A stretch of DNA of 64,000 nt from Diadema setosum (Eukaryota > Echinodermata > Echinoidea > Diadematoida > Diadematidae). Below the pieces are notes generated by a model, which was given only the letters and a program-made list of their open reading frames with translations, had not been told where the DNA came from and did not search any database. Below are positions 1 to 12,477 of the stretch, in pieces; the first letter of the stretch is position 1, and each line of letters begins with the position of its first letter. Location: positions 15,577,697-15,641,696 of the forward strand of contig NC_092695.1 in NCBI RefSeq assembly GCF_964275005.1, given 5' to 3'. The position numbers and the translations under genes are program-made.

Positions 1-819
1 GGACTTTATGCAGCTGATAATAATACTTAAAAAAAGCTTATATCTGTAACAGTGAGAATGAGCTGGTCATAATGATAGCAATATATAAAGAATACGATGA
101 TACAATTGTATAGATAATTTTGATGACACAAGCCTATGATGACACTGATTTTATGAACAGTATTCTAAAACACGAACAAATTACCAAGTTTTGCATTTAC
201 CATCAGAATTTCCTGCACTTATAGGTGTAGCAGTGAAAACGGCTCTTGCTAGCGCTGGTTCATATCGAAATTTCAGGGACATTTTATTGTCTGGTCTCTA
301 GTTGACTGCAAGACCTTGGTCTTCTTTTTGAACAAACCCTGAATTGCCTAATGATATATAGTAATATGAGAATTCGCACTCGAATGGGTGTAACAATTAT
401 AATGATGGCAGCTGCAACTTCGATCTCACGCAACTATCGATATTTTACCTTTCATTTATGTTTGAGCATTGAGAAACATTTACACAACATATCCACCGAC
501 ACGATTTGTTTTTCTTCTAGAATGGTGAAGACACGTTTGAATTTTAGGACTGGTCTATGTTCAAGTTGACATTATCAGACAGAGTATAATCGTATATACA
601 AATGTAAGATGTTTTGTCAAAATCGTTATTTTTGTTCAAAAAAAATAGAAATTTAAAGTTTCACATGTTTCCATGGAACTGTGACGTTATAAGCCGCGGC
701 CATAAGTACAAATCAGCAAAGATAATCTCACAACTCTTCTTTTTGCTTAGACTCAGTTTGTCTTTGTGATATCCTCGAACCAATGATTATGCTGTAGACT
801 GAGGTCAATCAAGTAAAGA
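1..819. other. intergenic, nothing recognised
   Basis: AT-rich sequence with no supportable gene. The longest open frame here is about 70 codons with no family signature. Whether the LINE fragment beginning near 820 extends further left cannot be told by eye. Confidence 0.5.
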
Positions 820-978
820 TGCTCATCTCGTTTGTACTTCCGTCCCGCACTTAAAATTACTCGTTATGGCTATCGCGCCTTCTCTGCCCCTAAACTTTGG
901 AACAGTTGCGAATTTAGTATCAGTAATCGCACATCATTTGAATCCTTCAAATCATGTCTTAAAAGAAAACTGTACTGA
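820..978 (+). mobile_element. 3' end of a non-LTR (LINE) reverse transcriptase ORF
   Basis: Read in the frame of position 841, this encodes the end of a LINE ORF: LKITRYGYRAFSAPKLWNS, then a serine-rich stretch, then SFESFKSCLKRKLY and a stop at 976-978. The pattern 'YG.RAFS.APKLWNS......SF..FK..LK..L' is the usual tail after the reverse transcriptase of CR1/L2/Jockey-type non-LTR retrotransposons. That assignment rests on family knowledge. Only about 50 codons are readable, so this is a 5'-truncated or decayed copy. It runs directly into the 2-kb dispersed repeat, which is probably its long 3' region. Confidence 0.75.
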
Positions 979-3003
979 TATTTTCTAATTGTCTGATAAT
1001 TCTAATCTACATTTTTTGATGCCTACTACTGGAAAGAGAGGATTGTAAAACCCAGGATAAGCCTGTAATGATTTTTTGAAAAAAATGAAAACGAGCAAGC
1101 CATGGAACGATCCACACAATTTGGCCTACGTCACAGGCGCTCTCGGTGCACAACTCCGACATTAGCAAAACGAACTACATAATGCCAATTTACTGATGAA
1201 ATCTCACACGAAGTACTGCAAAAGCTGTTATCTAGTATAATTGCAATATGGAGCTATAATAAACATGTTAAACAATATCTATTAATCTTTAAAAGCAATC
1301 TCTTCAACAGCTTTTTATTTAGATAAAACTTGTGGGGAAATTCCAGATATGCAAAATGAAATTGGCATCGTTATCCGAACGTGCTGCCCATAGAAGACTG
1401 TGTGTAAGTAACGTTACGCATTGATGATCATGATCGAGCGATGATTCGCCAGTTCAAACTATCTAACGTAGATGAGGGCTGAGTGAATCTAAATCCAAAT
1501 GTAGATACTCTCTTCAACGGCACGCACGATTTACGCTTAGTAAGATGAAAACGGTACCCAGCACACATAGACTCTGAAATACTAGAACTGGGACTAGGAC
1601 TACTGAGCAGTCAAGGAGTAGGTTCTACGTGGCAGTCCAAGTTTTGATGAGTAGGCCCTACACCCACTCACCGTCGACATTGCAGCTGTAGGCCCTATGT
1701 GCACAGCGCTAATAAGGCACAGCGTAACGTTACATACCCCTGCTGCCAGAACTTGAAGAAAGTCCAGACGAAAGTCCAGACTCCAGATCTAGATCTGGAC
1801 CCTTGTCCTGCAGGCACTGTTGTTCCTGTGCTGGATTTTTCAGGTAAGGTATCTGCTTTATGGATTTTCGATGTTTTGTAGTCGAGATAAATCTCATAGT
1901 GGTGTTATTTACACCAAGGACTAATGTTAGATCTAACAGTTTGTTTCAGTAGGCCTACTAGGACCCATTCTCGGAAGAGTGGCCTGACCACGTAGATTCT
2001 AACACAGTGTCGCCGCTTCGCGATCCCAGCGCTGGTGTAGGTATAGTGCTAGCGTACTTCCGTATCCATGTAGATATCTCAAAATTCACCTTGCCAAATG
2101 GCACCAAACTCACAGGAAATACTTTATGATTCATATCCAACAGCTCACGTTAATTGCAAACAAATCACATGTCGGGAAGCGTAAGTGTAGATGTCGACTT
2201 TCCTGTCGGCGTCGCTAAAAATAATCTGCTCTACGACTAGACTAACACGAGTGATTGCGGCCAGGCCCTACCTACCTGCTGCGCACGCACAGACTGAAGT
2301 TAGCCATTTAATATTATGAGACAAATCTTTCAAGTAATCGGGGGCAATAAGTAAATTTACAAATTATTTGTGGTAAGTTGAATGAAAAATGTAGTTCCTA
2401 TATCACACAAGTCGCAAAAATCATCACACTTTTGAGTTTAGTTCTCGCGTAAATTCCCCATTCGCACAGTACTAGTCGGCTAACTTCAGTTCTAGATTGT
2501 GCATCTTGCGTTCGCCAAGATCTCTCGCGAAGAGTGAGTTTTTTTTTTTGAGTGACGACTTGAAAGTCGACGTCAATATTGATACTTCTCGATTACTGAT
2601 TTCGTTCAAATATAAGAGAATACTTTGAAATATGCTATGAAGTATATCCTGTAATTTTGGTGCGATTTGGTTTAGTGAAATTTGAGATATCTACATGGAT
2701 AGAACAGTACACAAGCGCCGCCTGCTAGCTAAATTAGGCCTAAGCGTCGTCTGCTACTCGATACGAATTAACGCACGCGTATATGCGAGCACTTGTAATC
2801 AGTAATAGTGAGAGCACCTGTGACATCATAACATCCGGGCTCGTCAGCTCATTAGCATAATTCTCACCTAAAAAGTTCCATTTTTAACATTAAATTACGG
2901 ACTTAATCGTTATGAAATTTTGATTCTGTTTGCACCGCTGGGTCTTTTAGAATTAAAAGAACAACATATAAAAAAAATAAAAAAAACGGTACAATGCCCT
3001 TTT
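958..3003 (+). repeat. 2-kb dispersed repeat, copy 1
   Basis: This stretch recurs, with scattered substitutions and small indels, at 16560-18605. The shared part begins at CTTAAAAGAAAACTGTACTG, inside the LINE tail codons, and ends at an A-rich stretch followed by ATGCCCTTTTAA. No coding capacity was found; open frames of ~60 codons inside it are not convincing. The right part contains an imperfect inverted repeat: about 2010-2240 pairs with about 2520-2745. Examples are ATCCATGTAGATATCTCAAA against its complement near 2690, and GTCGACTTTC against GAAAGTCGAC. The likeliest reading is a LINE with a long, partly folded 3' untranslated region. An independent element that abuts a LINE is the alternative. 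Confidence 0.75.
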
Positions 3004-4280
3004 AAGCGTATCTTGTTTAACTTCTCTGATTAATCATTTTTCTCCTCTCTCAGTCATTGGTAATATTTCTGACTTTTCATATGTTGCTTTTACAATGGTC
3101 ATGCTTGCATTCTAACTTATTCACACCCTTATTGTACTATGTAATCAAATCTATTGTAATGAACGCAAACAAAGAGAAAGTGAGCAGAAATGAACAAAAT
3201 TCATTAGTTAAAATTAGTTCAAAAATATAAAAATTAGTGGAAAAAATCTATGATTGTCAGATTTAAGTAAATATGTGCATTTAAGTATATTTGTAAAGTG
3301 CGCCAAACTTTTGCATCAGGTGCTCATTGTTATTATTATTTGTTTGGAAATAAGATCAAAAAATAGAGTTATACTTTTGGTCGACAATTTAGCAACTATA
3401 CAATCCATATTTTACCCCTCCAAGACAATACGGCTCTATAGATTAGTTTTGATGCGAAATCTACATTTTTTTTGGGGGGGGGGGGGAGGAAGATTTCATA
3501 CAAGAAAGAGAAGAAAAGAGAAGATTTAATTCTGGATAATGAAAAACTTGTGATCCAATATCATAATTATTAATTCATCCTGTACTAATTTGCATGTGCG
3601 GTTGTGAAGTACCGTATGTCTTTATTTTGTAAAAATGCGAAGCATTAAGTTCCCTGAAAAGTTTATTTCATGTCTTCCGCCACACATCTTCCATTCATTT
3701 GATTTACGCTGATTTACTTTAAAAATAGATTAAATTGAATTAAATTAAAGTAAATAAATGCTTTATCAATATCGACTTGAACATGGAGTTAAATGACACC
3801 TCTCTAAAGAGACACAGAAGCTGCAATACTTAGTCACGTGCGGTGTCTTGTAAGACCTTAACCATTTCTGTAGTCATTATGATTGTGTATCTTTGATAGA
3901 AGAAGAAATTTCCCTTGATTGGTTGTTGGGCCACCTGCCAGTCCAGTCCAGCCCTGAACTTCCCGGGAAACTATCCGGTCCAACCCTGATCCAGTAGCTT
4001 CCGTCATAACCGCCAAAACAACTCGTTACATTGTCCTAGAAATCACAAACATTTCCTTGAGTGCTGTTGATACAGACGGTTCGCATACATTATGACACTG
4101 GGATGAATGCAGTATCATTTTTGCGAAAAAGGTTGTTATTTTCTTTGACCTGCTTCATCTTCTGCTTGATGGATACTCGTGAATATTGTGAAGCATTCGT
4201 GACTCATTCAATCATTGCCACATCGCTATGAAGCTACTGTAGTGGATTGTCGAGTAACATTAAAAAAATAAAAAAAAATA
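3004..4280. other. intergenic, nothing recognised
   Basis: AT-rich DNA with a G tract near 3474-3487 and scattered A tracts. No gene or structured repeat was recognised. Confidence 0.5.
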
Positions 4281-4286
4281 TGTGTG

Positions 4287-4346
<60 letters not shown>

Positions 4347-4372
4347 CAATCTTTACTTAAGTAAAGATTGAA

Positions 4373-4444
<72 letters not shown>

Positions 4445-4445
4445 T
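4281..4445. repeat. microsatellite palindrome (TA)n(TG)n / (CA)n(TA)n
   Basis: A (TA)n block and a (TG)n block lead into TTTCAATCTTTACTT. The exact reverse complement follows at once, centred between 4358 and 4359 on CTTTACTTAAGTAAAG, and runs back through (CA)n and (TA)n. A further (TG)n and another TTTCAATCTTTACTT follow. Each arm is roughly 75 bp, giving a near-perfect hairpin with no spacer. It may be a fold-back duplication or an assembly artefact. Confidence 0.9.
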
Positions 4446-5966
4446 TCAATCTTTACTTGAACCAACCATAATTATGATAATCATAGAGTAGTGTTTAAAA
4501 AAGGGGTTCGCAGGCGCTCCTCTAAAAAATTCATAGGCACTGCAATTTCAAATAATTTCACGTTTTTAATGTGTTCTTGCAAAGAATGGTGACTTTTTCT
4601 GACTTTTCGTAAAAGTGCAGCTTAGAAGGAGGAAAAAAAAAATACTGAATGAGTATAATTATGTTGTTTGCAAAGTACTCAGCTACTCCTGGACATGAAG
4701 ATTTCAGACATGTTTGAATGCAATTATCAATCGCTCATTCAAGGTTTTGTTTGTTTGCCCTCCATGGTTAAATCTCTCATTACCACCGTTAACTTGTTTT
4801 TGTCCAGTGCCAAGGACAGATCGAGTTGTTGGTCCTTAAAGGGTTAAATACTAAACACGAACCCAATGCGTGTCTGCAGATGTTCCATTTAGCACCAATT
4901 TAGGCAGATGGTCTCAATAATTATTCTGAATCTGAACCCCCCCCCCCCAAAAAAAAAAGAGAGAAAAAAAAAAGACCCTCATGTAGGGATCGTGTCACAG
5001 ACATAAGTGCTACAGACCGTGCCATGTTAACGTTAACGGCAAACACGCTCCCCAGGCTCCTTTCACGCCGTCTGATTTTCCCACGTCATAGCCATGAAAC
5101 ACTTTCGTCCGTTCACAACATTCGAAATACGGTGTAGAAAGGAAAAGCCTTCAGATGCTGCTTTGATAAGTTCTACGAATTACAGTTATGATCTCATTTC
5201 ACGATTTTTTACGGAGTCTTTTAGCATTGATTACGCGGCATAAAACATGACAATGCTTTCAAAGAAAATTAACTACAATACTCAAACACAGAATTAAAAT
5301 CGAACATGAAGACTACGGAATTTAAACAGTTTTACATGAAAAGAGTCAATGATACGGTTTGTTTCACAGGTTTAAGAAGAAAATGGGCTTCTTGATCATG
5401 CAACCCACTGATGGAGAATGCCTATAATCTGACTCTATTTTCATTTATTTGCATCAGTCACGTCAGTCTAAATCTAGATGTGTCTGAAACGATCAATATT
5501 TAAGAAAATACCACCATTTTAATTGCTTTTAACTTCAAATGTCAGACAGACACTCCAAAGGTAAACTGTCGTTGCAATACCTTTATAGGAGAGATTTTTG
5601 TGCGTGCGCTTGTGTGTGTGTTTATGTATGTTCAAAAGCGGGATCTCAGAACTCATTAGATATCAAACGAAAATTAAATCTCATTACATAAATGTTTGTT
5701 CATTTAGAGCACACATACAAAATCCTCCTTTTAAAGGAAATATTCGGATGAAATTTCACATACACATCCCCCTTTTTGACAATTCTCGGGCCAGATTTCG
5801 TCGTGCGAAAAGTACCCCTTCACATGAATAACACGCATACGGTCCCCCCCCCCCCCCCCGACCCCGGAGGTGGGGGATGAGTATACACGCCAAGCGCTTG
5901 CTAGAATTTGAAAAAAAAATGGAAACAAACACGTCTGAGTGAATGAAAACAATAACATTACCACCA

Positions 5967-5997
<31 letters not shown>

Positions 5998-7249
5998 CAT
6001 GTTGCAGGGAAGGGTTAGATAAGATAACCTTCCTGCATTAACGTATTAATTGAAAAAAAGAACAATATGATATCCGAAATTTCAGCTGTCGACAGCATTT
6101 TAGAGTTTGCCGTTTGGTAAAGGATTCATAATGATATTAGACATGTTGTTTTTTTTTTTCAGAACAAGTTCCCTTTGTTTCGTGTCTCATCTTTATTGTC
6201 TTTAGGGCGGACTTTCTTTTCACTGTTTCTTTCTTGATAACTTCAAAGAGACTATGTACGTTTTAGCCGGCTAGTAATGTTTGTGAGCTGATTGCAGAAA
6301 AACAGCATGCTCGCCCAAGGACACCACAATGACACAGTCACTGTGATATTGCCCACAATGCCACTCCCAAGGAGGTCTGCATTCTGTGGTTAACGTGGCT
6401 TCATGTCTGCCATTCACCGAAGGATTCTCACCTGTAAAATAAATCTACATGGACATGCGCGTTAAAATATGACAGAAAAACCCGATGATGTTTTATATAT
6501 ATATATACATATATGTAAGCTAAACGAAAGATCTCTTTCGTGTTTCATATCTCAGTAAACCAGCCTGATTAACTTTAGCCGGAGTTCAATTTAAACTTTC
6601 AAAAGTCCTTAACGAAAGACTACAGTTTCATTTTTTTGAACATAGTCAAACCTGTAAATTGCAATGTGATTTGGTGTTTGGTGACCAGGTATCAAAACAA
6701 GTCAGTTCCTTTTAATCCTGAACTTTTTCAGCCTGTGCTTTGTCAAGTTGTTTGTGTGTGCGTGTGTGTGTGTGTGTGTGTGTGGGGTGTTTACATGGGC
6801 TAGGACACTGCGGAAAGTCATCGCAGGTCATCAAGTCTTATAGGTCTTGACTTCTCGCCACTTAATTCACACGGGTTTCATGATTCTATTAGGGAGACAA
6901 AAAAAAAAATGTCCATGTAACGTAGGCATGGCCAGGCTCCATAGATATAGATTTTAGAGAGATTCTCCCTTATCAGCCATTGTCAAGCCATTGTCGAATT
7001 TTCCCCGATGTGTCTTCGTACCTATAGCGCTGTGAAGCAACTGGACTCGCAGAAATGGCGGTTTTATTTACTGGTGTGAGAGCAGAAAAAGTGCCACAAG
7101 AAGATTTATAGAATGTTTTGATGCACGTTTAGCTACGTAACCCTCTCCACAATGTGACGTAATTGTTCTACTCCATTGAATTACCCTATTATACATTCTT
7201 TTCCAGTTGACACTGTTTGATGATTGTTTGTGTCGTACTCTTATTTGGG

Positions 7250-7280
<31 letters not shown>

Positions 7281-8287
7281 GTGTATTCTGATCTGTCTCG
7301 GTGACGTGTTATCCCTCACTTTGTTGCGCGCTTGAATTCGTCATGGTTTTTTGAAAGTAATTGATATCAGACGGATGATTCGAATTTACGAGATTCACTG
7401 ATATTAATCTTGTCGCTACCAATATCAGTGACATCACATGTAAACTCTCCCAATTTGTTTACACACTGGGATATATGATGATATAATCTAACAACTCAGG
7501 TGAAGATGAGATATAATCGTAGTTGTGTATAATGGATGGGTTGTAATGCAAGTTTGCGTGAAGTCATGAAGATTCTTTAAGAAAATGCCCATTGGGAAGA
7601 AAGACCTTTTCGAATTATTATTGTCAGCCATCATATAACAGAGCTTTAATAGTGCGAGGCTCATCACACACCATGTAGTGACTACCAATCTATAATCTAA
7701 ATCTGTTAATCAAAGCACGGTACCCATGAATAGGGGTCTCATAGCTGTGAATACTTGTACGTACACGCACTTGTAAAAAATGAAATATGAAAATAAAATA
7801 AAATGTACAGAAAATTCGTTATTTGTTTCACATCTGAACAGACCAACTTATTTCACTCCAATCCTAGAATTCTCAAGGTGGCAGGATGGGGGGGGGGGGG
7901 CTCAAACTCCCCTCAGAGGTCCTTAAAAATACAGTTTTATCACTCAGAAACTTTCATTCGTTTTTTAATCTATACCAAAACTAACGTGTGACTGTCTAGA
8001 TTTAATAGAAAGCATATCCATCCTCCAAATGAGGTGTATTTGGTGAAGGGATTGAGCCTCACAAACTTACCTAATTAGATGTTTGTTTGTTTGTCGTCGT
8101 TTTGGGGCTTTGTCCAACTTCTATTTATATTTTCAGTGCAAAAAAGAAAGAAAAAAAGCATTGATTGGGCTTGGGCTGGTCCTCTCTATTACAAGAGTGA
8201 GACATAGGTGTAGAATTAGGCCAGATAAAAATGACTGAAGGGTGCCCTCTACTGATAAGTAATGTCATAATCAGCCTTCTATTCTGA
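4446..8287. other. intergenic with homopolymer tracts
   Basis: No gene recognised. The stretch holds a poly-C tract (about 5844-5859), a poly-A tract of 27 bases (about 5966-5992), a short TATATA run near 6493, and a (TG)n run near 6750-6784. Open frames here are short and dominated by these low-complexity tracts. Confidence 0.55.
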
Positions 8288-8677
8288 AGGGATGGAATAG
8301 TGTTGGTTGAGATGTGGGTTTAGGTTTTATATTTTTTAGGAGATGATTAAAAACCATTTGAAGGAAATATAAATGAGCATACAATTCTAAGAAGAATTCA
8401 AACATTATTTGATGAAAATTAGTTTTGAAATGGATGATTATATCCTAAATCAAAAGAGATCCTAATATAAGGTGCCAGTGGGACCCACCTTTTATTTGAA
8501 CCATTTTGTTTTGCTTTGGATATCTCATCTCACATGTCTCAACCATTTCAGAATTACTCTTCATGAAATAACCTTTTAGAATGATATGCTTTTTAATATT
8601 TCGTATTATTGGTTTCTCATTATCTCACAAAAAGTTCACACCTGAATTCCCATTTTAATCACACCTATACCATTCCT
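8288..8677 (+). mobile_element. non-autonomous TIR element, AGGGATGG family, copy A
   Basis: The left end reads AGGGATGGAATAGTGTTGG. The right end reads CACACCTATACCATTCCT, an imperfect inverted match over roughly 45 bp. Internal sequence (GAATTCAAA.ATTATTTGATGAAAAT.AGTTTTGAAATGG and a ..GGTGCCAGTGGGACCCACC.. segment) lines up with the elements at 18608 and 31804 in the same orientation. There is no coding capacity. The right flank is TTAA; the left flank (CTGA) does not match it, so the target duplication is unclear here. Confidence 0.75.
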
Positions 8678-11243
8678 TTAAATGTCTTTTGTGCACTCTA
8701 AAGGTCAATTTCAGGACAAATAACGAAAATGTACACATTCAATGCAACTTTGGCATAATGTATATAAAATGTGTTATTTATCATTGTAACTTGCACATAG
8801 CAGGATCAACAATGTTTCAACAGGTTCCAAGATAGTTTTTTGCTCTGAATAAAAAAAAAATGAATGTACGAGCAGTATTCCACAAACTGTTTGTAAAATT
8901 TTAAGCAAAAGTTTTGAAAATTGCTGCAATGCCAAGGTGCAGTATTTGATTACGTCTAAGATCAAGTATGAAACTCTCAGGATTTGATTCTCATTGAATA
9001 GCTATAACGACATTTCAAACAATAATGTGTGTGCTTTCACAATCACATATGAACAAGCAAAATCGTTTTCCAAATAATCATCATCTTCAGATTCCAATCA
9101 CATTCATCTGATCGTCAAAGATATCATAGTACTCATTATGATCAATATAGAAGTTATCAAGGTCATCATTAGTGCCGTTTCAGCCATCGTAATCATTGTC
9201 ATTTTGGGACTATAATATTATACCACATCATATCACATGACTGGATGATTATTGATAAAGAAAACGGAAATAGATATCAGCACTAACACTTTTCACTTGT
9301 ATGTAATGGGATATAACGTAAATGGAGTGAGTGATGGTAGTTCAAAATCTCGTACGAAAAGTTTGCAAGAAAAGCTTTAAGTGAAAAGTTGAACAAATCT
9401 CAACAAGATGACTGTGTCCGTGAAAATAAAATCCGGGTGAAACAAATGAAATATATACCCTTGAAACCCAGTACACAAGGATTGATTATAAAGGAAACAC
9501 TTTCAGGCAGTCATTGAATATAAGATAATGCAGTTATTTATTGTCTTGCCAACTTTTGTAATACTTTCCTCGTACAGCACAATAATTTTCTCTGTATATG
9601 GCGGATATGGAGATGTGGCTGATATCAAGTACATTGTCATTAGAATCAATCAGAGCTGTGTTTCTTCCATGCATGTGGGCAATGTGGGATGATTTAAGTT
9701 TGCCTAACGATCACTTTAAATTTGAAAGAGTAAATTATACTGTAGTTTCCCTTTTGGCGTCGGCTCAGAAAGGAGAATGTTCTGAAATTAATTATATGTG
9801 CAATTCATGCATAACCCTGCCTTCTAATAAATGGTGTAACTATATATCAATCATTACATGTGTAATAGAAAGTACAGCAACAAATTTCGCACTCTTACAC
9901 ATGCATATACAATTAACTTACACATGATATGCACTGACTTGGAAAAGCAAATTGTGTATATATATTCTATTGCATCAGTGTCAGTAATTTAGGCTCTTTC
10001 TTTATCATCAATGATCATCGAAATTGGACAGATTTTTAAGGCACAAACTGAATAAATAATATCTATTCAGTTTGTGCCTTAAGCATTGATGAATATGTAA
10101 GACAAAGTTCATTATGTTACTCTACTCAATAGCCAGAGCTACTTTATCCAAAAAAAAAAAAAAAAAAAATGAACGTTGGTCTTTAACATCGACCATTGGT
10201 ATGCTGCAAGAAAATTGCTGATCTGCAAGGAAAAAGAAACAAGTACTCAAAGTGATTAATGTAATAGCATGGCTTATAGAACGTTCATGCAGATGTGCGA
10301 CGTGTCTTGGATTAATGCCTGGTATTTTACCACTCACCCATTGCCAAAGTGTAAACAGGAAATAGACAAAGAAGATTGCTGAGGAATGCTCTTCACCTGC
10401 ACATCTTTATAGCCTTGAGTTTCATCTTATCGTATACTGCATAGATGAATTGTAGTAACAAGATATTAATTAATCTGCTTATATTTTCTCCGTATATCGT
10501 GAATCACGAAATTTGCATTCTTCGTTTGTTATCATATCAGGTGGATTGGACCAAGTATATCATGTGAGTAAATGTAAATCAAAGATTGCGAGCAAAATGA
10601 ATTCCCCAAATTTCGATTCAAAGGTGAGATCGCGCCAGGACACATGCGCCAGTTTGTCACTGACTTCATTAAACTTGTTTGGCTTAACAAGGATAGACGT
10701 CTGAAATATTTTGTTTCCGCAAATATAGTTTGTGTTTCAAAATAATAGACAAAGCAGTTAATTATCATTCTAGATCTTTCATATCTCTTCGAACACCCTG
10801 GATGCTTCTTAATTACGGTTGATACCTGGAGTGCAAACATTGTTCATTACCTCTTATGCTGGATTCTAATAGTTATTGAAGGCGTCGGTTGATACGATGT
10901 ATTTATACATATCTAATTACGTTATAATAAAAATACTCTTCAATGGGGATGGAATAGAAGTCAGCACTATTTAGCTGTATAACAATCGAGCAATACAAGA
11001 AATGACACAATCAAGTTCAATAGTACATGTTTGTTTTTTTTTGTTCGCAATCAGATATTATTTCTGCGAAATGTAAAAATAACTTGCCATCCCCCAAATG
11101 CCGGGCGTCCAGTGGCTGCCTTTGCTTGTCTTAGTGCAATGCCTTTTGAAGGACAACGATACTGATGAGTTATCTCAGTGTAACAGCTAGGTGATTGCAG
11201 TATGACTGGTTTTCAACATAATCGCTAACGTTGAACAACAGAG
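8678..11243. other. intergenic downstream of the first paralogue
   Basis: No gene recognised. Apart from the short hairpin at 10036-10082 and a poly-A tract near 10150-10169, the DNA is AT-rich and unstructured by eye. The 3' untranslated region of the gene ending at 11244 must lie in the right part. I saw no clear AATAAA signal on the minus strand close to the stop. Confidence 0.5.
10036..10082. repeat. perfect short hairpin
   Basis: TTAAGGCACAAACTGAATA is followed after about 9 bases by its exact reverse complement TATTCAGTTTGTGCCTTAA. The 19-bp perfect stem could be a tiny fold-back element relic or a small structured RNA. Nothing nearby decides between these. Confidence 0.8.
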
Positions 11244-12323
11244 TTACCCTTCACATCGTAGAGCCCCAAGTTGAATGTAACCCATCTCACGTTTTCCTCC
11301 TGTGTCACCGAGACGCACATCCATGACCGGAAGATACTCTTTCTGTGTAATGTCGCCAACGTCTGCGCCTTTGCCGTTAGAGTCGCAATTGCAGGGTCTG
11401 CCGGTCATGCACGACCTTGTCGTCCCGCACGCGCACATCGTGCTGTTGATCGGCGCTCCACCCCAGCTCTCGACACGGTCTCCGTCGATGGTTACCCACC
11501 ATGCATACGTTGTGCGTGTTGCGTCGGAACGCACCATCAGAACTGAGCCGCGACAACGGTAGGCGATCCGCTGCGAACACGACTGCGACAAAGCGGTCAA
11601 TGCTTTCAATTGTTTCTTAGATGCATCGTACTTAGGGTCTAGGCTGAACAGTCCGGGCTCCTCGTAGCCGCTGACCTCAAGCGACCGCATCTGGGAATGT
11701 CCTACAACCGTGTAGACTGCCGTAGTACCGTCTTTTCGAGTTTCCCTTTCGCATACAACGTTCACCAAGTTGCCGTTTCGAAGTGGGTCGACAGAATACA
11801 ACGGTTCCTGATCAGATAGCAACCCCATCTTATAGATTTCTGCGCAAGTTCTCGCATAGGGAGGCTGGGTTGGTGATGGGGGGATGGTAGGCTCTGGTCG
11901 GATTGGTGCCCATGTTGGTGGTCTAGGTGGAGCTGGAGTGACGCGACCGTTGTAATGACGTCGAGGAAACGCAGTTGCGTGCGACGCCTGGGGACGTTTC
12001 CTCTCCCTGTAGTTTTCTCGACGTAATGGGTCAGGGACATACAACGCTGTCGGGCGCACGAAGCCAGGCACAGCTGCGGCATCACCTGCATCAAGCCCGA
12101 GTGCTCTCTCAACCTGCAGCATTCGTGCCTCAAGTGTTTTCAGTTTTTCAAAGGCAGTTGTGAGCTGTCTCTCTTGAGAAAAGTGAAAATAATCAAACAT
12201 CTCGTACATTACCTGATTCTGCATATCGGCAATGTCTTGGACTGTATACGTCTGTCCCTTCACATACTCGAACATGAAGAATATGGCGAACAGCGCACTA
12301 CAGATCATTATTACTTTCTCCAT
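11244..12323 (-). CDS. secreted coiled-coil / CNTNAP-type fibrinogen-like protein, paralogue 1 (359 aa)
   Basis: No molecular function is known to me; the architecture points to an extracellular, probably oligomeric protein. From the ATG at 12321-12323 the product has 359 residues: a signal peptide of about 23 residues, the conserved block YTVQDIADMQ (26-35), a heptad-like segment to about residue 76 (QERQLTTAFEKLKTLEARM...), a short Pro/Arg stalk (about 80-155), and a head from C160 to C357. The head has ten cysteines (160, 191, 249, 257, 297, 299, 305, 311, 313, 357) and the signature CACG...CNCD...YLPV..VRLGDTGG...LGALRC. That pattern belongs to the fibrinogen-like domain of contactin-associated proteins/Neurexin IV. 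The frame stays open upstream to 12371, but no ATG lies there, only a T-rich run; AACATGG at 12323 is a good start context. No intron is visible. It has the shortest stalk and most divergent head of the three, and lacks the NHS glycosylation site of the others. Confidence 0.9.
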   Translation of the reverse strand: MEKVIMICSALFAIFFMFEYVKGQTYTVQDIADMQNQVMYEMFDYFHFSQERQLTTAFEKLKTLEARMLQVERALGLDAGDAAAVPGFVRPTALYVPDPLRRENYRERKRPQASHATAFPRRHYNGRVTPAPPRPPTWAPIRPEPTIPPSPTQPPYARTCAEIYKMGLLSDQEPLYSVDPLRNGNLVNVVCERETRKDGTTAVYTVVGHSQMRSLEVSGYEEPGLFSLDPKYDASKKQLKALTALSQSCSQRIAYRCRGSVLMVRSDATRTTYAWWVTIDGDRVESWGGAPINSTMCACGTTRSCMTGRPCNCDSNGKGADVGDITQKEYLPVMDVRLGDTGGKREMGYIQLGALRCEG

Positions 12324-12468
12324 GTTTTTCACATAAGTCGCACTAAACGAAAAAAAAAAAAACCCCAACAAATATCGACACAGTGTTGGTTTTCAAATAT
12401 GTGAGCGATATCGCAGTTCATCAACCATCACGTCATATACATCCGTTAGGACTGCTGAAAGCTAGAAT

Positions 12469-12477
12469 GTTATAAAG
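12469..12477 (-). promoter_or_regulatory. candidate TATA-like element for paralogue 1
   Basis: On the minus strand this reads CTTTATAAC, about 146 bases upstream of the chosen ATG. It is the clearest TATA-like match in the upstream 250 bases. No transcription start data are available, so this is inference from position. Confidence 0.3.

Noticed and set aside
12324-12371. N-terminal extension of paralogue 1 upstream of 12323
   Set aside because: No ATG occurs there (the first codon is TTG), and the residues come from an A/T homopolymer. The ATG at 12321-12323 has a good context and is followed directly by the signal peptide.
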